A stretch of 64,000 nt of DNA from Pycnopodia helianthoides (lineage: Eukaryota; Echinodermata; Asteroidea; Forcipulatida; Asteriidae): contig CM063252.1 in NCBI GenBank assembly GCA_032158295.1, forward strand, positions 20,914,036 through 20,978,035. Reading direction: 5' to 3'. Below the pieces are notes generated by a model. It worked only from the letters and a program-made list of their open reading frames with translations, had not been told where the DNA came from and searched no databases. Positions within the stretch are counted from its first letter, which is position 1. Each line of letters opens with the position of its first letter. This document shows, piece by piece, positions 1 to 15,000 of the stretch. Both the position numbers and the translations under genes were made by a program.

Positions 1-3000
1 GGCACATTATTCTGAGAGAAATCGGCTCCGGTTGGCAAGTCATCTAAAGAACCAGAGAGATCCTGCACGAGGGGGGGAAAAAAGGAGGAGATAATAACGG
101 GAGGAAATGAAGGAAATCTGGTGACTTAGCACGTTCCTATCACAGCAAATGGGAATTGGAGAGTCCAGATAGATTGACTACGGCTGCTTGGGTGGAATGA
201 ATCAAGCAAAGCCTAGAGCAGGCTGAGAGGTCCACATGAACAAGCACTCACAACCCTCACACAGAAAAAAAAAACCAACGCGGCAAAATTGGTATGTTCC
301 TGTGTGGAAGGGGTGACTCACATGGCTTGATGAAGCTATAAATTGCTCACGTATTTGCTACGTCCGCTGTGAGGCCTATCTACTCATGCCGAGTCAGCCT
401 GCCGTCCATACTGTCAAACCCGCCCTCCGTCGGCTACCCCCCACTACTCTTTTTTTCGGACCACCAATGTGTGTTTCTGGGAAAACGCTGGGTTTCTTTC
501 CTCTCTCCCTTACGGTTATGTTGACAAGTTGTCAGAATGGGGGTCCTACAATGACGCTTGATGGCCCCAGGGGAAAAGCACATCATGAATGGAGAAATGA
601 ATAAGGGGCTTTAAGACGCTGCGTGGGCCAAGACTCCCATCATCTGATACACAACGATGCTACATTGACAGCTTTTAACTAAGCAGTCATTAGCAATTCC
701 ACAGGAGTCCATAACAAAAATACGATCACCAAATTAATCACAGAGTTATGATTGATTAGAAAGAACATGTATGTGGTTATGATGATTCACAAACATGTGA
801 TGATCAAGTTAGTGATTTTAATCAACTTGATGTGCTGATTTTTTTTCATTTAGTGATTAGGGTTTATTTTTATGACGAGTTCAACAGGTTTTTTTTATGA
901 TGTATGAATAACAGGTGTGGAAGTAATTCAGATTAAAGTATTGTTCAGGATTTTTAAATACATGTCAGTAATTAGGAATACAGTTTCCTATTGGGTGAAA
1001 GAATTGGGTACCGATTAATCATTCCTCAATTAAGTTGTTTTTTGTAACATCGAACTAAAATCATACCAGAGGGTTGACTTGAAACAAGTTTCCATTTTGA
1101 TCATTGAAAGAACCAAGATATAAAATTTCTACTAGTGGTCAGTTTGTGGGTTATTAGTTAATATAAAGCAATGATCTAGTAAGGTTCGTGGGTACAGCAA
1201 TGTCTATTAAATATCTTTCTGTGAATTGTGGTGGTTCTGAAAAGAACCACTGGTGTAACAACTCGACGTTTCGATCAGGTAAGCTCTGAATGTCTTCAAC
1301 AGAAAGTTTATAATAGGTCTTTTGAATCCTAAGCGGCTTGAATACAGTGATATTTGAACAAACAGGGGAAGTTAACTCACAAATTTATGAACAATTCCTA
1401 CACTCTAGCCAGGCCTGATACTTCATGGAGGTACAAGAGGCCCTGATGCCTCTTGAAATGTTCCCTGTTCAATCTCACCTCACTAAGAGGTGCCCTTTAC
1501 GAAGGAACAACAGCCACCTCTTCAAGAATGATGTATCAGTCCTAATAGCAGATTTTTAAATTTCTTTTTTAAGTACACAGTACAAGCCTTTAATTATAGC
1601 CTTTCTCTAATCTCTAATGTTGTGAGTCCTTAAAAAGCACAGTTTTCACTTCATTGTTATGACAGTTGTGATTTGGTTCACACTAATTTATGTCCCAGTG
1701 ATAATTTAGCAGTTTGCAACAGCTAATTCTACTGTCAAAGTTTAGCATAAACCAGCTAGAAATTTGCGATCTTCACATAAATCCCTTCTGACTCCCCCAG
1801 TTATCACAACCAAGTCGTATGGTTCCCTGCTCTTTCCAACATGCAGCAGATCAGTTATGGAACAGTCTTCCAGAGGTTGTTAAATGGGCTGAAACATCAG
1901 AACGATTCAAAACCCACATGAAAACATATCTGTTTACTTTGCACAATTATTGATTTCCACTTTACAAAGCACAGGGACCTCAGAGTGATATGCGCTTATA
2001 TCAGAATGGTTGTATTATTGTTTTATTATTCTCAGTCACAACTTATGAGAGAACATCAGAAGTTTTCTTTTACATTTCAGAGGATCTGAGGGCTGATATT
2101 TTATGGAGGCAATGAGGGCGATTGTCCCCGTCCCTGGTCAGTGCCTTGGTGCCCCTTAATATGTTCCAGTAGAAACGCATGGAGGTGCCCTTTACCAAGC
2201 AAAACAAAAGAAGAGCTCTGCCCTTATATTACAAGAGTGCAGAATCAAGCCTTGATCTGTTTGATCTGTTGAATCAACTGAGCATCTGAACAAAAATCTC
2301 CTACAACTTGATCAAAAGTTAAACTCAGATTTGATTTCTTGGATTTTCATTCCCGGAATTTAATTGAGAGAAAGATGTCCGCATTCAAAATGAAGAAAGG
2401 TCTTACCGCTAGATTGTTTTTTATAAACAGATTTCAATGTGGAGCAAGGGCAAATAATCTCATGGTTGGGGGGGTTCTGGTTGCTCTTGGTTAATGCATG
2501 CATTCTTCACGTAACTTAAGATTCATTGCCCACTTATTAGCTGCTGCAGAAATTATGCGCTAACCCAGCAAGCATCGCCATGTATACGCCAGGGCCTAAT
2601 TTAACAGAGCTGCACAAAGAGTAACTAAGCACAAACAAATTGTGCTTGCCAGCGTAAGGTTACCGGCAAGAACACCATGTCACATGTACCAATGGTGACT
2701 GGTGTCCTGCTTATTTTTGCTTAGCAGAATTTTTATAAAAATGGGCCCCTGTCGTAATGCCAACAAGCTGTTAAGCAGAAAATGCTCAGGGTACCAGTCG
2801 CAACAAACTAAACTTAATGATATTTTGGCTGGTGAACCATTTCTGCTCAGCAATGCTTTTCCGCGCTTAACAGACTTCATAACATCGAGCCCAGTTCAGA
2901 ATAATATCTTATTTTCCACTAAGTAATAGTTTTGATTTGGACAGGTGTTCATGTGGCAAAGGGACTGCATCTGGCCAGCGCACTGCCGAGGATGTAGCAA

Positions 3001-6000
3001 ATTAGAGCGTTACAAGCTACAGCCCATGATGTGTATACATCCATACACTCAATAGCTTTTTAGAACTTGCTGTTTTCTTGTCAAATGGGGCATACATCAG
3101 ATTCGGTTTCGGAGTTTATCAAGAATGTGCCTATTTGATTAATTCCACCACATTTCAATTTCTTCTTCGTTTTAAATTTAAAATGATAAGTTACTTTTCA
3201 AAACCTCTTTGAAATTCTTTTGTATGATATGGCTTCCCGGTGATGCAATGTACTTAAAACTTCCATAGGGATGAAATATCAAATCTTATCTAAAATTGCT
3301 GATAAGTTATTCACTACTCAATTCAGCCTATCATAGCAAGTTCATCTCAACACCCTAAAAAAAAAATTACAATAATAATAAATAAATAAAAAGTAAACAA
3401 ACACAATAAATACAACATAAGCTACTTGAATGTAATACTTCCCATAATGTTTGAAATACATTAGTCATCCAAGCATAACAGTCATACATTTACCAAGTAA
3501 AAAAAAAAAAAAAGATTTTTGTAACAATTACAACAATAATTGTAATTGTACATTTCAGGAATCTCGCAATCAAGACAAGCCTAGAATTTTAGTCATGGCT
3601 TTGATTTACCTTGCTCAACATTCTTCAAACTCTAAACAAGTTTGGTTTTTCCTCTGCGAAAAAAACAAAACAAAAGAAAAACAACACCACCCTGCTCCAT
3701 CAAGAATAGATCAACACAAAGACAACTGTACAAGAATGCGAGCCAATTGTGCAGTTTACTTGGACTGCAGATGTAGCAATTTAGTGATGCTTTTTTTTAA
3801 GTGACGGGGCGCTAACAACTAGCCTTGAGCCAGTGTAATGATGTGATAAGGTAGCACAGGCGGTCATTCACCTTTTGGCCTACATGTATAAACTTGGAGC
3901 CCTCTTGATTTAATTTGAATGAGGACGTCTTGAGTGGTCTCAAGAGTACTTGGCCAAACCAAACGCTACAATTACCTTTCATTGATTCACGAACACTTCA
4001 ATTGCCTCTCTGTCTACCACAAAATTGAAAATTCCCACAAAAGACCAAAACAACATATCTCTTCAATCAACGACGGCGTGGGAACTCCATGAAATCTTAA
4101 ATGATACAACGAATTAAATTCTCAATTTACATTGTTAAACATTATCTTCAAACTGCTTGTTAATAACATTTTAAAGAACCCACTAGTAGAATAAGACGAA
4201 TTGAAATTTCAGGGGGTGAAAGTTGTTGTCAAATGTCACATTACAGTTTGCGTTGAGGACGTAAACCTTTGAATACTGAATCCTACATACACTTATTGTT
4301 GTATTAAGCCGGATTTAAGACCATGGTTAGAAAAACCTGCCTGTATAGATGCAGTGGTATAATAACGTGTATGTTGTGTGGGTGTTTGAAGGAATTGAAG
4401 CTAAAAGCAAGAAAATTTCCACTGCAAAGTGGACAAGGTCCTTGCCATTTTTCCTACGGGCGGTTCGCAATTTATTGTAACACCGTACGAACCAAGGCAA
4501 CGAAGGCCGTCGTGAAACCCTAGGCCTAAAAATAAATTGAAGATAGTATTCAACACTGATAAATCGTTAAAATACTGCCCGAACTGGCCAACAAATCTCA
4601 GAATTTTAGTTTTCTTTTGAAGGTAAATTCGTTCACTGTCAGTTTTCATAAACGCATCCTATGACATTTTCATCAAATTTGATGGTCATGTTTTGAGGAA
4701 AACAGAGCAAAACTGTTTATGTTTTGTCAGAGATTATGTGCAAATTCATATCAGGGTTATTTTGATTGTGGCAAATTAAATAAGAAGCCATGATTTTTGG
4801 GGTTGTCAAACATATTTCCTAAAATTACACAATAATTTAGATGGAAATTGTTTTCTATGGAATTGCTACTATGAAAATAATAATAAATTGCTGGTATGAG
4901 AATTATAACAAGTGGGCTTTCAGATTTGGTTATAATTGCAAATCCCGTCCTGTATCTTTACTCAAGCTGTTTTAATAACACAGACCTTCAATCGGCCGAG
5001 AGCATGACAAATTAACTTTCCATTGTCCCGGCCATTATGGGTTTTTTTTTTCCTTTCATTTATTTCTTACTTTTCTATTTGCGCAACAATATCCACCAGG
5101 GAATAACCACTGAAAAAAAAGAAGACTCCGAATCGACTGGTACCCACCCACCCACCACCTACACCGTCTAGAAAGTCAAATCGACTCTAAATTCCCACCA
5201 TAAGCCCAAACAGTGGGCCCCAGTTCCCAGACTTTGCGCCTGTCACATTCTGTGCTGAAAAATGGCTAGGTCCAACTTGAGTCACGCTCAGCCATCCAGG
5301 AAATCAGCGAGCTGCATTAGCATAACAGGGGTTGCCAACCCTAGAGAGTCCAGGTGAATCCAAGTCAAGCATTGGCTTATTCTCTTCTCCTAACCCAGGT
5401 ACTACAAGAATACCCCCAAGGAAATAATAGACATGGCCCAATGTTTTTTCGCATGCCAAACCGAGTTTATTGTGCCATCTGAAATATTGGAGAAAATGAT
5501 AAAATATTCATGCAGAGAGCCTAGCGGTAATAATAACAGTGAGGACGATTTTCAGGCCGTCCCTTAAGGTCCAATTAAAAGGCTGGTTTCTGCCTGTATG
5601 CATGCACAGTGCATGTGAGCGTGTGTGTGTGTGTAGGTTTCTCCTGGGAGGTAGCACTACATGCATGAACTGCACTCAGTGCACATTATGCAGCGCCATT
5701 GTGCTGCCTAGCCCCTGTGTACAGAGTATGCCTGCTGAATGACTAATGCCTTATTTATGAGCACGCACACTCATTTGCATCTGAAAGTAGTTCCGTCCTT
5801 GCCTGGCAGGTTGTGGCAATGGATCGGCAGTGCCATCTCTATGCATGGATTGTTTGTGGACTTTTTTCTCTCTCCCCGATTTTACTGCATATGGATTCAG
5901 GGTGTAAGGATTCTACAGTAAGTGCTAAAGCAATAAAAGAGTACAGGCTGGTTCTGCTTTTATATAATGGTGGGCACACAAGGCGACCTTTGGCTACACA

Positions 6001-9000
6001 TGCAAATGAAATAAGGGGGTAACTTCGGGGCTTTGTTAACACACCAGCCTCAACAGGAATCAGTGTGTGCCTTGAATATTCCTTCCCAATACGAAAAATA
6101 ATCCTTATAAAAATACACAAGTAAATCACACCAGACTTGGGAATATAAAAAAATGTTATAAAACTCATCTTCAGAAACAACAAAGGAAAAGTTACACTTC
6201 TCAATTTCTCATAATTTTTTTGTTTTTTTAAGTTAATGTACCGATCAATACATCCACTCCTTTGCCGGCGTTGGTTTTATTTTGGTCCTTCCAATAATTT
6301 CTTCTTTTGTGTTGAGTGAATTCATGATTTGATTTTACCTTTTCCCAACTAAAAATATGCCATTTTCACAAAACGTTTCTTTCAAACTGCTCTTCAGAAA
6401 CTTTAAGTAAATATTATAAAAATAGGTATAATTTTCAGTACACCTTTTAAATCTTTTGTTAGCTGTTTAAACACTTCGGGATTTATTTTTTACAGAGTTG
6501 AAAATCTCTAGGTTTTTTTGAAGAACAAAGAATTGGTTGTATTTTAGACTGATAAATCCAAACGTTTTTAACCCTCAAATTGAAGTTTTCCAACCATCTA
6601 AAAAATGGAAACATTTTACAATATCTATTTCAAACAAACTGATTTAAGTACATTTTTGTTTTACAACATCAGAAATTATTTCTTTTGTGCAGGTATGTTT
6701 TGGAAATATTGTTCCATCGGTGTAGAGAATGATGTCTAATGCATAACAACTCTTCAAATGATTATCAACAAATTTAAAAAATAATTAAAAAGTTCAGAAA
6801 TATATTCCTGTCCTGAGATTAAACAGATATTTAACCCAATACAGATTGGAGAAATACGATGAACAAAAATGTTCCAACACTTTCGTTTCATTCAAATAAT
6901 CTCTAAATCATAAAAAAAACTACAAAAGGTTTCCCTAAACAACACAATTGCTTCATTTCCAAGAACCCCGATCAATTAGCCAACCTCATTAATCAAAATA
7001 TTGTCCGACCACAAACTCACGACAAGGGAATCGCAACAACAGCCCCCACAAAGGTGCCCAAAACTTTTTCCCACTGGTCTGATGTGTTTACCATGGTCCT
7101 GAATAAACAAAACCCATCCAAGCAACCTTTTTAGACACGATCCCTGCATTGTATTACTGTACACTGTGCCATTGTATGCAGTCAGATAGAGTTAGGTTTT
7201 TATCAGTACACACTGGGCTCAAAGGGCACAGCTTGCGCAGCTCAAAGCCATATACATTTTTCACCATGTAGGGAGGTCAGCCGAGTGACCTTAAGGGATC
7301 GTCTCCAAAACTCTACCCACACTGTTTCCCAACTTAAAATAGACCGGATCGCGCCTAAATAAACAAGTACAATTTAAGACTGTAATTTTATCAGTTGCAG
7401 ATAGATGTAGTGGGACTGTTACTTCTTCTAAACACTGAGTCATCTACTCTTTGTTCACAAAAAATTGTGCGTTACACAATTATCTATTGAATCATATGAC
7501 TGCTGTACAGTTTCCATCCTAGCATGGTACATGCGGTAACAACATAATATACTGAGCAAGTCAGCAGCTTCCATTCTGGGGCTTAATCTGAACGCCCTGC
7601 TTACCACGTAATTCTGCTCTTACAGAGCCCTGTTAAGCGACTGGACAGTAAGCACAGAGTTTCATGGTAAGCAAATCCATGAAATTAGACCCATGTCCTT
7701 GCTCTATGCTTCATTATTAACAGACAGTCAATCTGTCTATTATTAAATGAAACATGGCATTTTCTTTATATTGATGCAAATGAAATTCTCCAGCACAAAC
7801 ACTGTTTGATGAACACAAAAGTAATTCACTACGGTTTCTAGAATTTAAACAGTTGAAAATATTACAAGTAATATCTGTCACAAACAGAGCAGACGTGCTG
7901 CACATAAACTGTTTTCACCACCATGTGACAATAATGTCAACATTCAAACCCCCACAAAATAAACATTAATGATTTGTTTAAAAAAAATTAAAAACTATGC
8001 CTTCAGCTGCACGTAGTAATTATCCGGAAAATAATGGACGACTCGTCAGCTTAGGAAACAAAATTCACACTCTGACAAAAAAGGTCTCTCCATCTGCCTA
8101 TTGTTCTTATTCCCCCTTTGTTTTTTTCGAGTGTAGAAACAACTAATAATATTTGAAATGTATAGCTACATGTAGCACAAGTCCGTTTGTAATGAATGCC
8201 TTCTCACTGTCATTTTGAATCTACCTCTGGGCCCAGTTTCATAGAGCTGCAATTTCACCAAAAAAAATCGCTCTAACGCTTTTCTGCTAAGCGCACATAA
8301 GCAGGATACCAGTCACAAGTTGCACATATGACACAGCGTTTTAGCTGGTAACCCTTAATCTGGTAAGCATAAATTTGTTGTGCCCAACTACTTTTTATGC
8401 TTAAGCAGCATTGGGCCCTGGTACAAATAACAAGATCTGATGAGAATAAACCATGCAATTCTCATGTGTTCAAAATTCTCCGGCACTTTGGGTTTCCACA
8501 CACATTGATTTAACATTTGCAGTGAAACAAAATCACCGGTCCAAAATTCCAGTATGCACAGGACCATTGCGCAATCTTTAAAAATTCAGCACATAATCGC
8601 GGATCGTATGAAAATATTTTTCTAAATAGACCCCTTCTATTGGCTGCCATTGCTGTGGTCAAACAATGGAAATATACACGTGTGTACATGTCGCGCACAA
8701 CTCTCAGCCAATGAAAGGTCTTCATTGATCTCAGTGATGGCGCTGTTTGGGTCATGTGACGTCATATGTCCATCGACAAGGGCGAATCATCTCTCGAAAC
8801 GACTGTCCGGAGCTGATGTTTGTATGCAGGGATTTGATATTAGTTTTCAAAGTAAAAAGGTGAAGATTAGAATATCAGCATTTATTTGAGATAATTACCA
8901 GCCAATTCATACTACCACAAATGTAGTCACGCTACAGAAATGTTCAAATACTGAAGACTTGACTTGAGCCAATGCAATCCCTTTATCCAGCATTGAGGTT

Positions 9001-12000
9001 TCACACTAAAATTACTTGGTTTTGGTCAAGCTCTCTAGAGTGGAAACATTCAATAACATCGTGGGACAATTTGACCGGTTCATGCACAATTTCATTTTGA
9101 AGAACTTGTGTCTGATTATTTTCTAGTGTGGATCAAAGGTAAAGCCATTTTGAGATACATGTATGGTGGACGCAATACTATGACACTATTAGGTTTGGGT
9201 AAATTTGTCTGTATACACCTAAACCAAGCAGTGCACTCCTATAGTGTCCACCATACCTCAAAAAGGCTAATTGCTAGTCCTGTTTGGAGCACAGGACTGA
9301 TACTACACCAGGCCTAGAGTTTCATCTTGAAAGTTTCAGGCCATTATTTCATTTTTGCAAAGGGCATTTCCACTGGAAAATAATAAAGTCTATGGGACAC
9401 TTTATCAAGGGGCACCAAGGCTAAAAGGCTTATAGCCGCTGATCGTCTCAATGCAATTCCAGGAATGACTTCACAGGGGCAGGGGCAATGGAGGCAATTG
9501 CCTTGATGCCCAAAATTGCCTTGATGCCCAAGACCAAAGCATCAGACAAGTGAGCAGTCCGTATCTACTGTAAAACCAGAATGTCAAGTCTCTGGATAAG
9601 TTATTCAGCCAATATGTCGGTCGGGATTTCAGTGAGATACTTTTCAAATCAAATCGCTCTTTCCATCCGCAAATGTCTCCAAGTCTTTTAATAGGAGATT
9701 TCAGTGCCAGCCTATACGACTACTCAGGACCCCCTGCACATGTATACAGCTGTTTGAACTGGCATTCATCCAGCAGACTACTGATAAGGGCAAACAAGCT
9801 TTAGACGTCTTGTCCCCAGACTCATCAAGTGGAAGACACTTCTCAATCGTCCAACAGACCGACATTTTAAAAAACCCAATGTGTTGACTGAGGGGCTACT
9901 GCAACTCAAAAATGATACAAGACACTGGAGTAAGTTTGAAATTTAATGCCTCGTCATCTTGACAATGATAGTTTGTAGTATTGTTCTTTTGTTACATACT
10001 TGTTCATTCATTGGCCGATTAACACAGGATCACATTGATGTAGTCGAGTATCACATTCATGCTGTCCCTCCATTATTCATCTTACACAGCCCTGAATAAA
10101 ATTTGCAAATGACATTATCTGCTCACATGTATAGTGCATCCAACTTGAGCCGAGCGACATAAACGCGGCTCTGGCAAACGCTAATTAGGCTATTGGTGAA
10201 TGGGTAACCCATAGAAGCGATGCAGCGGCGGGGGCGTCATTACACTTTTTTTTCAAGGGACTTTTTTTTTTTCATTTGTTTTTTTATTTCAAGGGGGTCT
10301 CATGGCCAGGTTGCAATGAATACCACTACGATCTTCTTCACCTGAATCTTTAAATAGTTGACATTTCATCGTGGGGATCCGTGGAGCAGAGACACTTAGC
10401 CTCGGGTTGACGGAGTGCCTTTTGTTCCCATCCTTTTGTTTTGAGCAGCCGACAATTAACAACAACGACAGCACAAAAAAATCCTCTTCATATTAGTTCT
10501 CCGTTTTCACAGACCAATTTCAACGTCTTGATTCACACAAAATGTTTGGATCAATCAGAGATTTGCATGAATTAATTTCAGCTCGAGATTGAGTTTTGTC
10601 GTACCACTAGCTTGGAAGAGGCATTGCATTGAGACGTCAAAGGCCAAATCACTTGCTGGGAGCGTCTGAATGCCCAGTGTGGGTATGCCGCTATGTCCAC
10701 GTGGGAATGCCCATCAAATATTCGCTTCTTCAAAGCCGAAGCTCTTCACCCGAGGTAAAACTTCGGTAAAAGCATCCTCGCCAGAAGTTGTATCTGCTGA
10801 AAAAGTCCAGTCTTTTCTGTTGGAGCATCAGTCAACACAGTGTCTAGGCATCTTTTGGGCACCCAACGTTTAATTTGGCCCCTGCTACATCTATCATTTA
10901 CATGTCAAATGTATTGAAAATGAACAATTCGGATAACCTGTTTTTGGTTTTTTCCCTCGTAAAATTTGAGCAGCCAGTTTCTGGACCTGACTGATACTTT
11001 GTGTTGATACAATTTCAAGAAAGAGTATCATGCTAGGTAAAATCAAAAAAGCAACAGCAGCTGCAAAATCCAATTCAATTCTACACACAAGTTTCCTTCA
11101 ATCATGCAGAATTTTCCATCAGATATTTCCTCATAACATCATACACAAAATAACGCCCAATGCTTACTCACTCGTATTTATCACTACAGTACATGTTAGG
11201 CCTGGGCCCAATTTCATAGAGCTGCTTAAGAAGAAAATATTGCTTAACTATTTTCTGCTTAGCAGAAATGAGCAGACTACCAATAACAACTTGTACTTGT
11301 GACATGGTAGTTTGGCTGGTAACCTTGTTCTGGTAAGCATAATTTTGTTGTGCTTAGTTACTCTTTTGTGCTTGAGCAGCTCTATGAAATTGGTCCTTCA
11401 CAGAGGCCTGTTTTACGGAGACCTCCAATGCCACAACCTTGGTGCCCCTTGAAATGTCCCGGTACAAACTTCCCTCGTACACGTGCCCTTTACTGAAGGA
11501 GAAGCCACCTTGCCCTTATTAGAACCAATCACCCTGTCCCAATTTCATAGAGCTGCTTAAGCACAAAAAGTAGCTAAGCACAACAAAATTATCTTTACAA
11601 GAATGAGGTTACCAACCAAAATACCACCTCACATCTGTGGCTGGTATCTTGCTTATTTGTGCTAAGCAGAAGTTATTTAAGCAACATATGAAATATGGCC
11701 CTGGCCCTGATATGTACTTAAAGGGAGGGTATACCTTAAATGGTAATTGCTCAAATAAAAAAAACCATAAAAACTTACTTGGTAAGAAGCACTGCAGCTG
11801 TTGATAATGTATAACATTTTGAGAAACAATCCCTTCAAAAGGAATGTGGTTTTAGAGAGAGGGATTCAAAAACATTTCAATCTGAGAAACATTTCTGCAT
11901 GAACCGTTTCTCAGATTGTGTATTCCAATTACGGAATATTCTCCCTGCGTGAACATACATGTAACCGCTCTAGATTTTGAAATGAAATTTTCACAAGTGA

Positions 12001-15000
12001 TTTTCATTGTATATATCTACATTCATATAGAATTAAAACAATCGAACGGTTCCAAAAACCAAAGACCCCCCCTTTGCCTTTAAGAGCCAAAGCAGAAATG
12101 CAGAATTCCCCTGACACTGTAAACAGTACACCCATTCACCTTGAATGCACTAAGTACTGACCCATCATCTATAGTGAGTCAGACACGCCCCCAAGACACC
12201 CATTATTGCCACTAGAGCTTGAGATTTGTGTTCCTGATCTATTTACACCCTCGGTACATTTAAGTTGATTAGGTGGGATTAGAAATCGTTCATATTTCAT
12301 TGATGCTACTGTATGATGAAGACACACAACATTCAACTCTATGGACACAGTTTATAAGGAATCTCTACCCTATGAATCCATAACCAACCAACTCCACATC
12401 CAAGGTTGCCGACTTTTAGAATAAAGATTGGTTTGCCGAGCCTCAAGCCCATAGTGTTAGCCAGAGGGGTGTCTGAAATTAGAACACTCTGTTTTATCTG
12501 TGTACCGTAAATGAACAATTTGAACACCCAGTTTTTAAATTTCCAGCAAATTTGGACACCGTTTTACCAAATCCTGGCTAAAACCTTGCTCAAGCCCAAT
12601 GTATTTTGGATTCAGACAAATGGATGGAGTTTTAAGGAGTTGTGGGTTGTTAGAAATAAACAACTCTCAGTGTCCCTCTCAAATAGAAAATTGTGGTTTT
12701 TGTTCAAATCCAACATGACGAGGACTTGGTTTTCAATTGATTTGTCCAGATGATTATTTTGGTTTTGTACTCCAACACTGACATGTGATAAGCACTATTA
12801 AGGCCCTTTCACACGAGCACCAGTAACAAAGGTCCTCGGTAATGGGTGCCGGTTGTCTGTCACTTCGTTCCATTGCGATTTCACTAGGGCCCTTGGAAAG
12901 TCCAAAAATTGTTGTCCTTTCACATGACGTGCAAGTTTGTAAAATTTTACAACCATGCTAAAATAAAGCAAAGGACCCCTGCTAAATTGCTCTCGTGTGA
13001 AAGTGGCTTTATACTAATTGTTTTCCAAGCCGTGAGGGGAAACAATCCACAGACTACTCAGGTGGGATTCGAACCCACTAGCTTTTCATTCTGAAAACTT
13101 CACAATGTTGCTTGCTCAAAAACAAACTGTACAAGTTTCTATGAATACATTTTTTGCACCCTGTTCAAATTAAGGTGATTTGATAACTATGTTTCTCAAA
13201 CGCTGTAAGATTTCAATATTATAGAAGGCTGCACAAGGTACATGTAGTTTTCTGTTAGCATCGACTTGGACTAGTCCCATAATTAACGACAGTGTCTCCA
13301 AATCATTCACAATGATCTTAGACTACGTTTAGGGTTTCACAAACGCTCCGCCAGTTTTGATAACAAAAACTGTCATAGCATGTGAAGCCCTCTGAAGTAT
13401 GACCCCCTTCAAGCTCATTGTGCATGTAGTTCCTTGTCTCTCAATCACACAATATTGACTAACAGCACAGACCGGCGCCTTGCTACTCTATGACATTCAC
13501 TGCCAGCATTGAATGGCAACTTCATGTAGAAGATTGTGTACCGGCCACGACGGGCTGAGCATAGGGCATGGATAGGGGATCCTTTCCAAACATTGAAATC
13601 AATCCCCGAGTAGGAAGCAGTGAAGAGTCAATAGCACTTCATGATAGCTTCCTAGCATCAACAGGCTACATACCGCTAGCAGGCCTTCTCCGTAACACTA
13701 CACCAACATCACTACCTTATAACTCACCTACACTACAAATCAACAAATAATTCACCATGACAATAACCCCCCCCCCAAAAAAAAATGTGCATTTCTTAAT
13801 AAGACTTTAATACCTAAAGGCATGGTTAGTCAACTCTCAGACGAGTACGCGTTAGCGCCGCCGCACCGTCAAGCTAATAATCAACGCTCGGGTTATAACC
13901 ACTGCCTTTTATGAGGGGTTGAATGTTGGAGGGTAATAGTGTGGCCAGTACACCTAACATGCATAGGGCTCTCCATTCATTCATGAGGAAGTTCACGACA
14001 GGACATGTGAATGCCCATGAGCCAGGCAGACTTCTTAGAGCACACACGGCTCCACGTAGTCTGTGCTTGTGTTTATCTCCCTAGAGTCAATGACCTCAGT
14101 CGCTCCGACTCTATCCACTTTCCCTCTCTCTTGGCTTTTACTGCATCACCGGTCTAGCTCATGGCAAATTGCATCGCTGGCATCGACGGCGGTCAAATTC
14201 AGCTGCAATGTGACCCGGCTCTCATCAAATCCATAATGTTTACCGCCAATCCCGTTAGAGGGCGCCGCACAAATATGATAGCCTGGGACTACTTGTCTTT
14301 TTGAGGGTCTTTTTTTCCTTGTTAACAATGAGGGGTTTGTTATTTTTATTGCTTGACATCACACACAAAGATGTGTCACATGAATACAGTCATTATTTAG
14401 TCATGAATTTTTACCCAAAAGCACAATAAAAAACGTTCGCACTATTATTGTGAAATGTGTACAACTTAGGATGTACCTAGATATTTTCCATATAAAGGTG
14501 AAAAAGAAACAAACAATGTTAAATGAGAACCTTATTAACATACCATGCAAGTGTTGTGAATATTCATGAGTGTGAAGTTATGAACAGTAGGAAATGAACC
14601 CCAAAACGGACAAACGAATTTCACCACAATAGATTTAAAAAAGGAAACAACATAGAGATGCCCATGGAAAGTAAAGGCAATGGCAGACCCAGGGGGGAAG
14701 TCAAAGCGGGCAAGATTCACCCTTTCCTTGTTTTATGCCCCGTTTTGAGAATATGCCCCTGTTTGGGGAATACCCGGTTGGACAAAAGCCCCTGTTTGGG
14801 GGAATGTCTCTGTTTTAGAGGAATACCCTGTTTTGGGGAACGCCTCTGTTTTGGAGGAATACCCCTGCTTGGGAGTTTACCCCTGTTTGGGGAATGTCCC
14901 CTGTTTGGGAGTATGACCCTGATTTAGAGGAATACCCCTGTTTGGGAGTAGGCCCCTGTTTACAGAATACCCCCTTTTCCTTCACTACTACCCTGGGTTG

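Noticed and set aside
3451..3804. 117-codon plus-strand frame
   Set aside because: Low-complexity lysine and asparagine stretches from poly-A tracts; no conserved motif.
13840..14300. GC-richer stretch considered as a further ARID1 exon
   Set aside because: No frame on the minus strand shows ARID1-like composition or paired splice sites.
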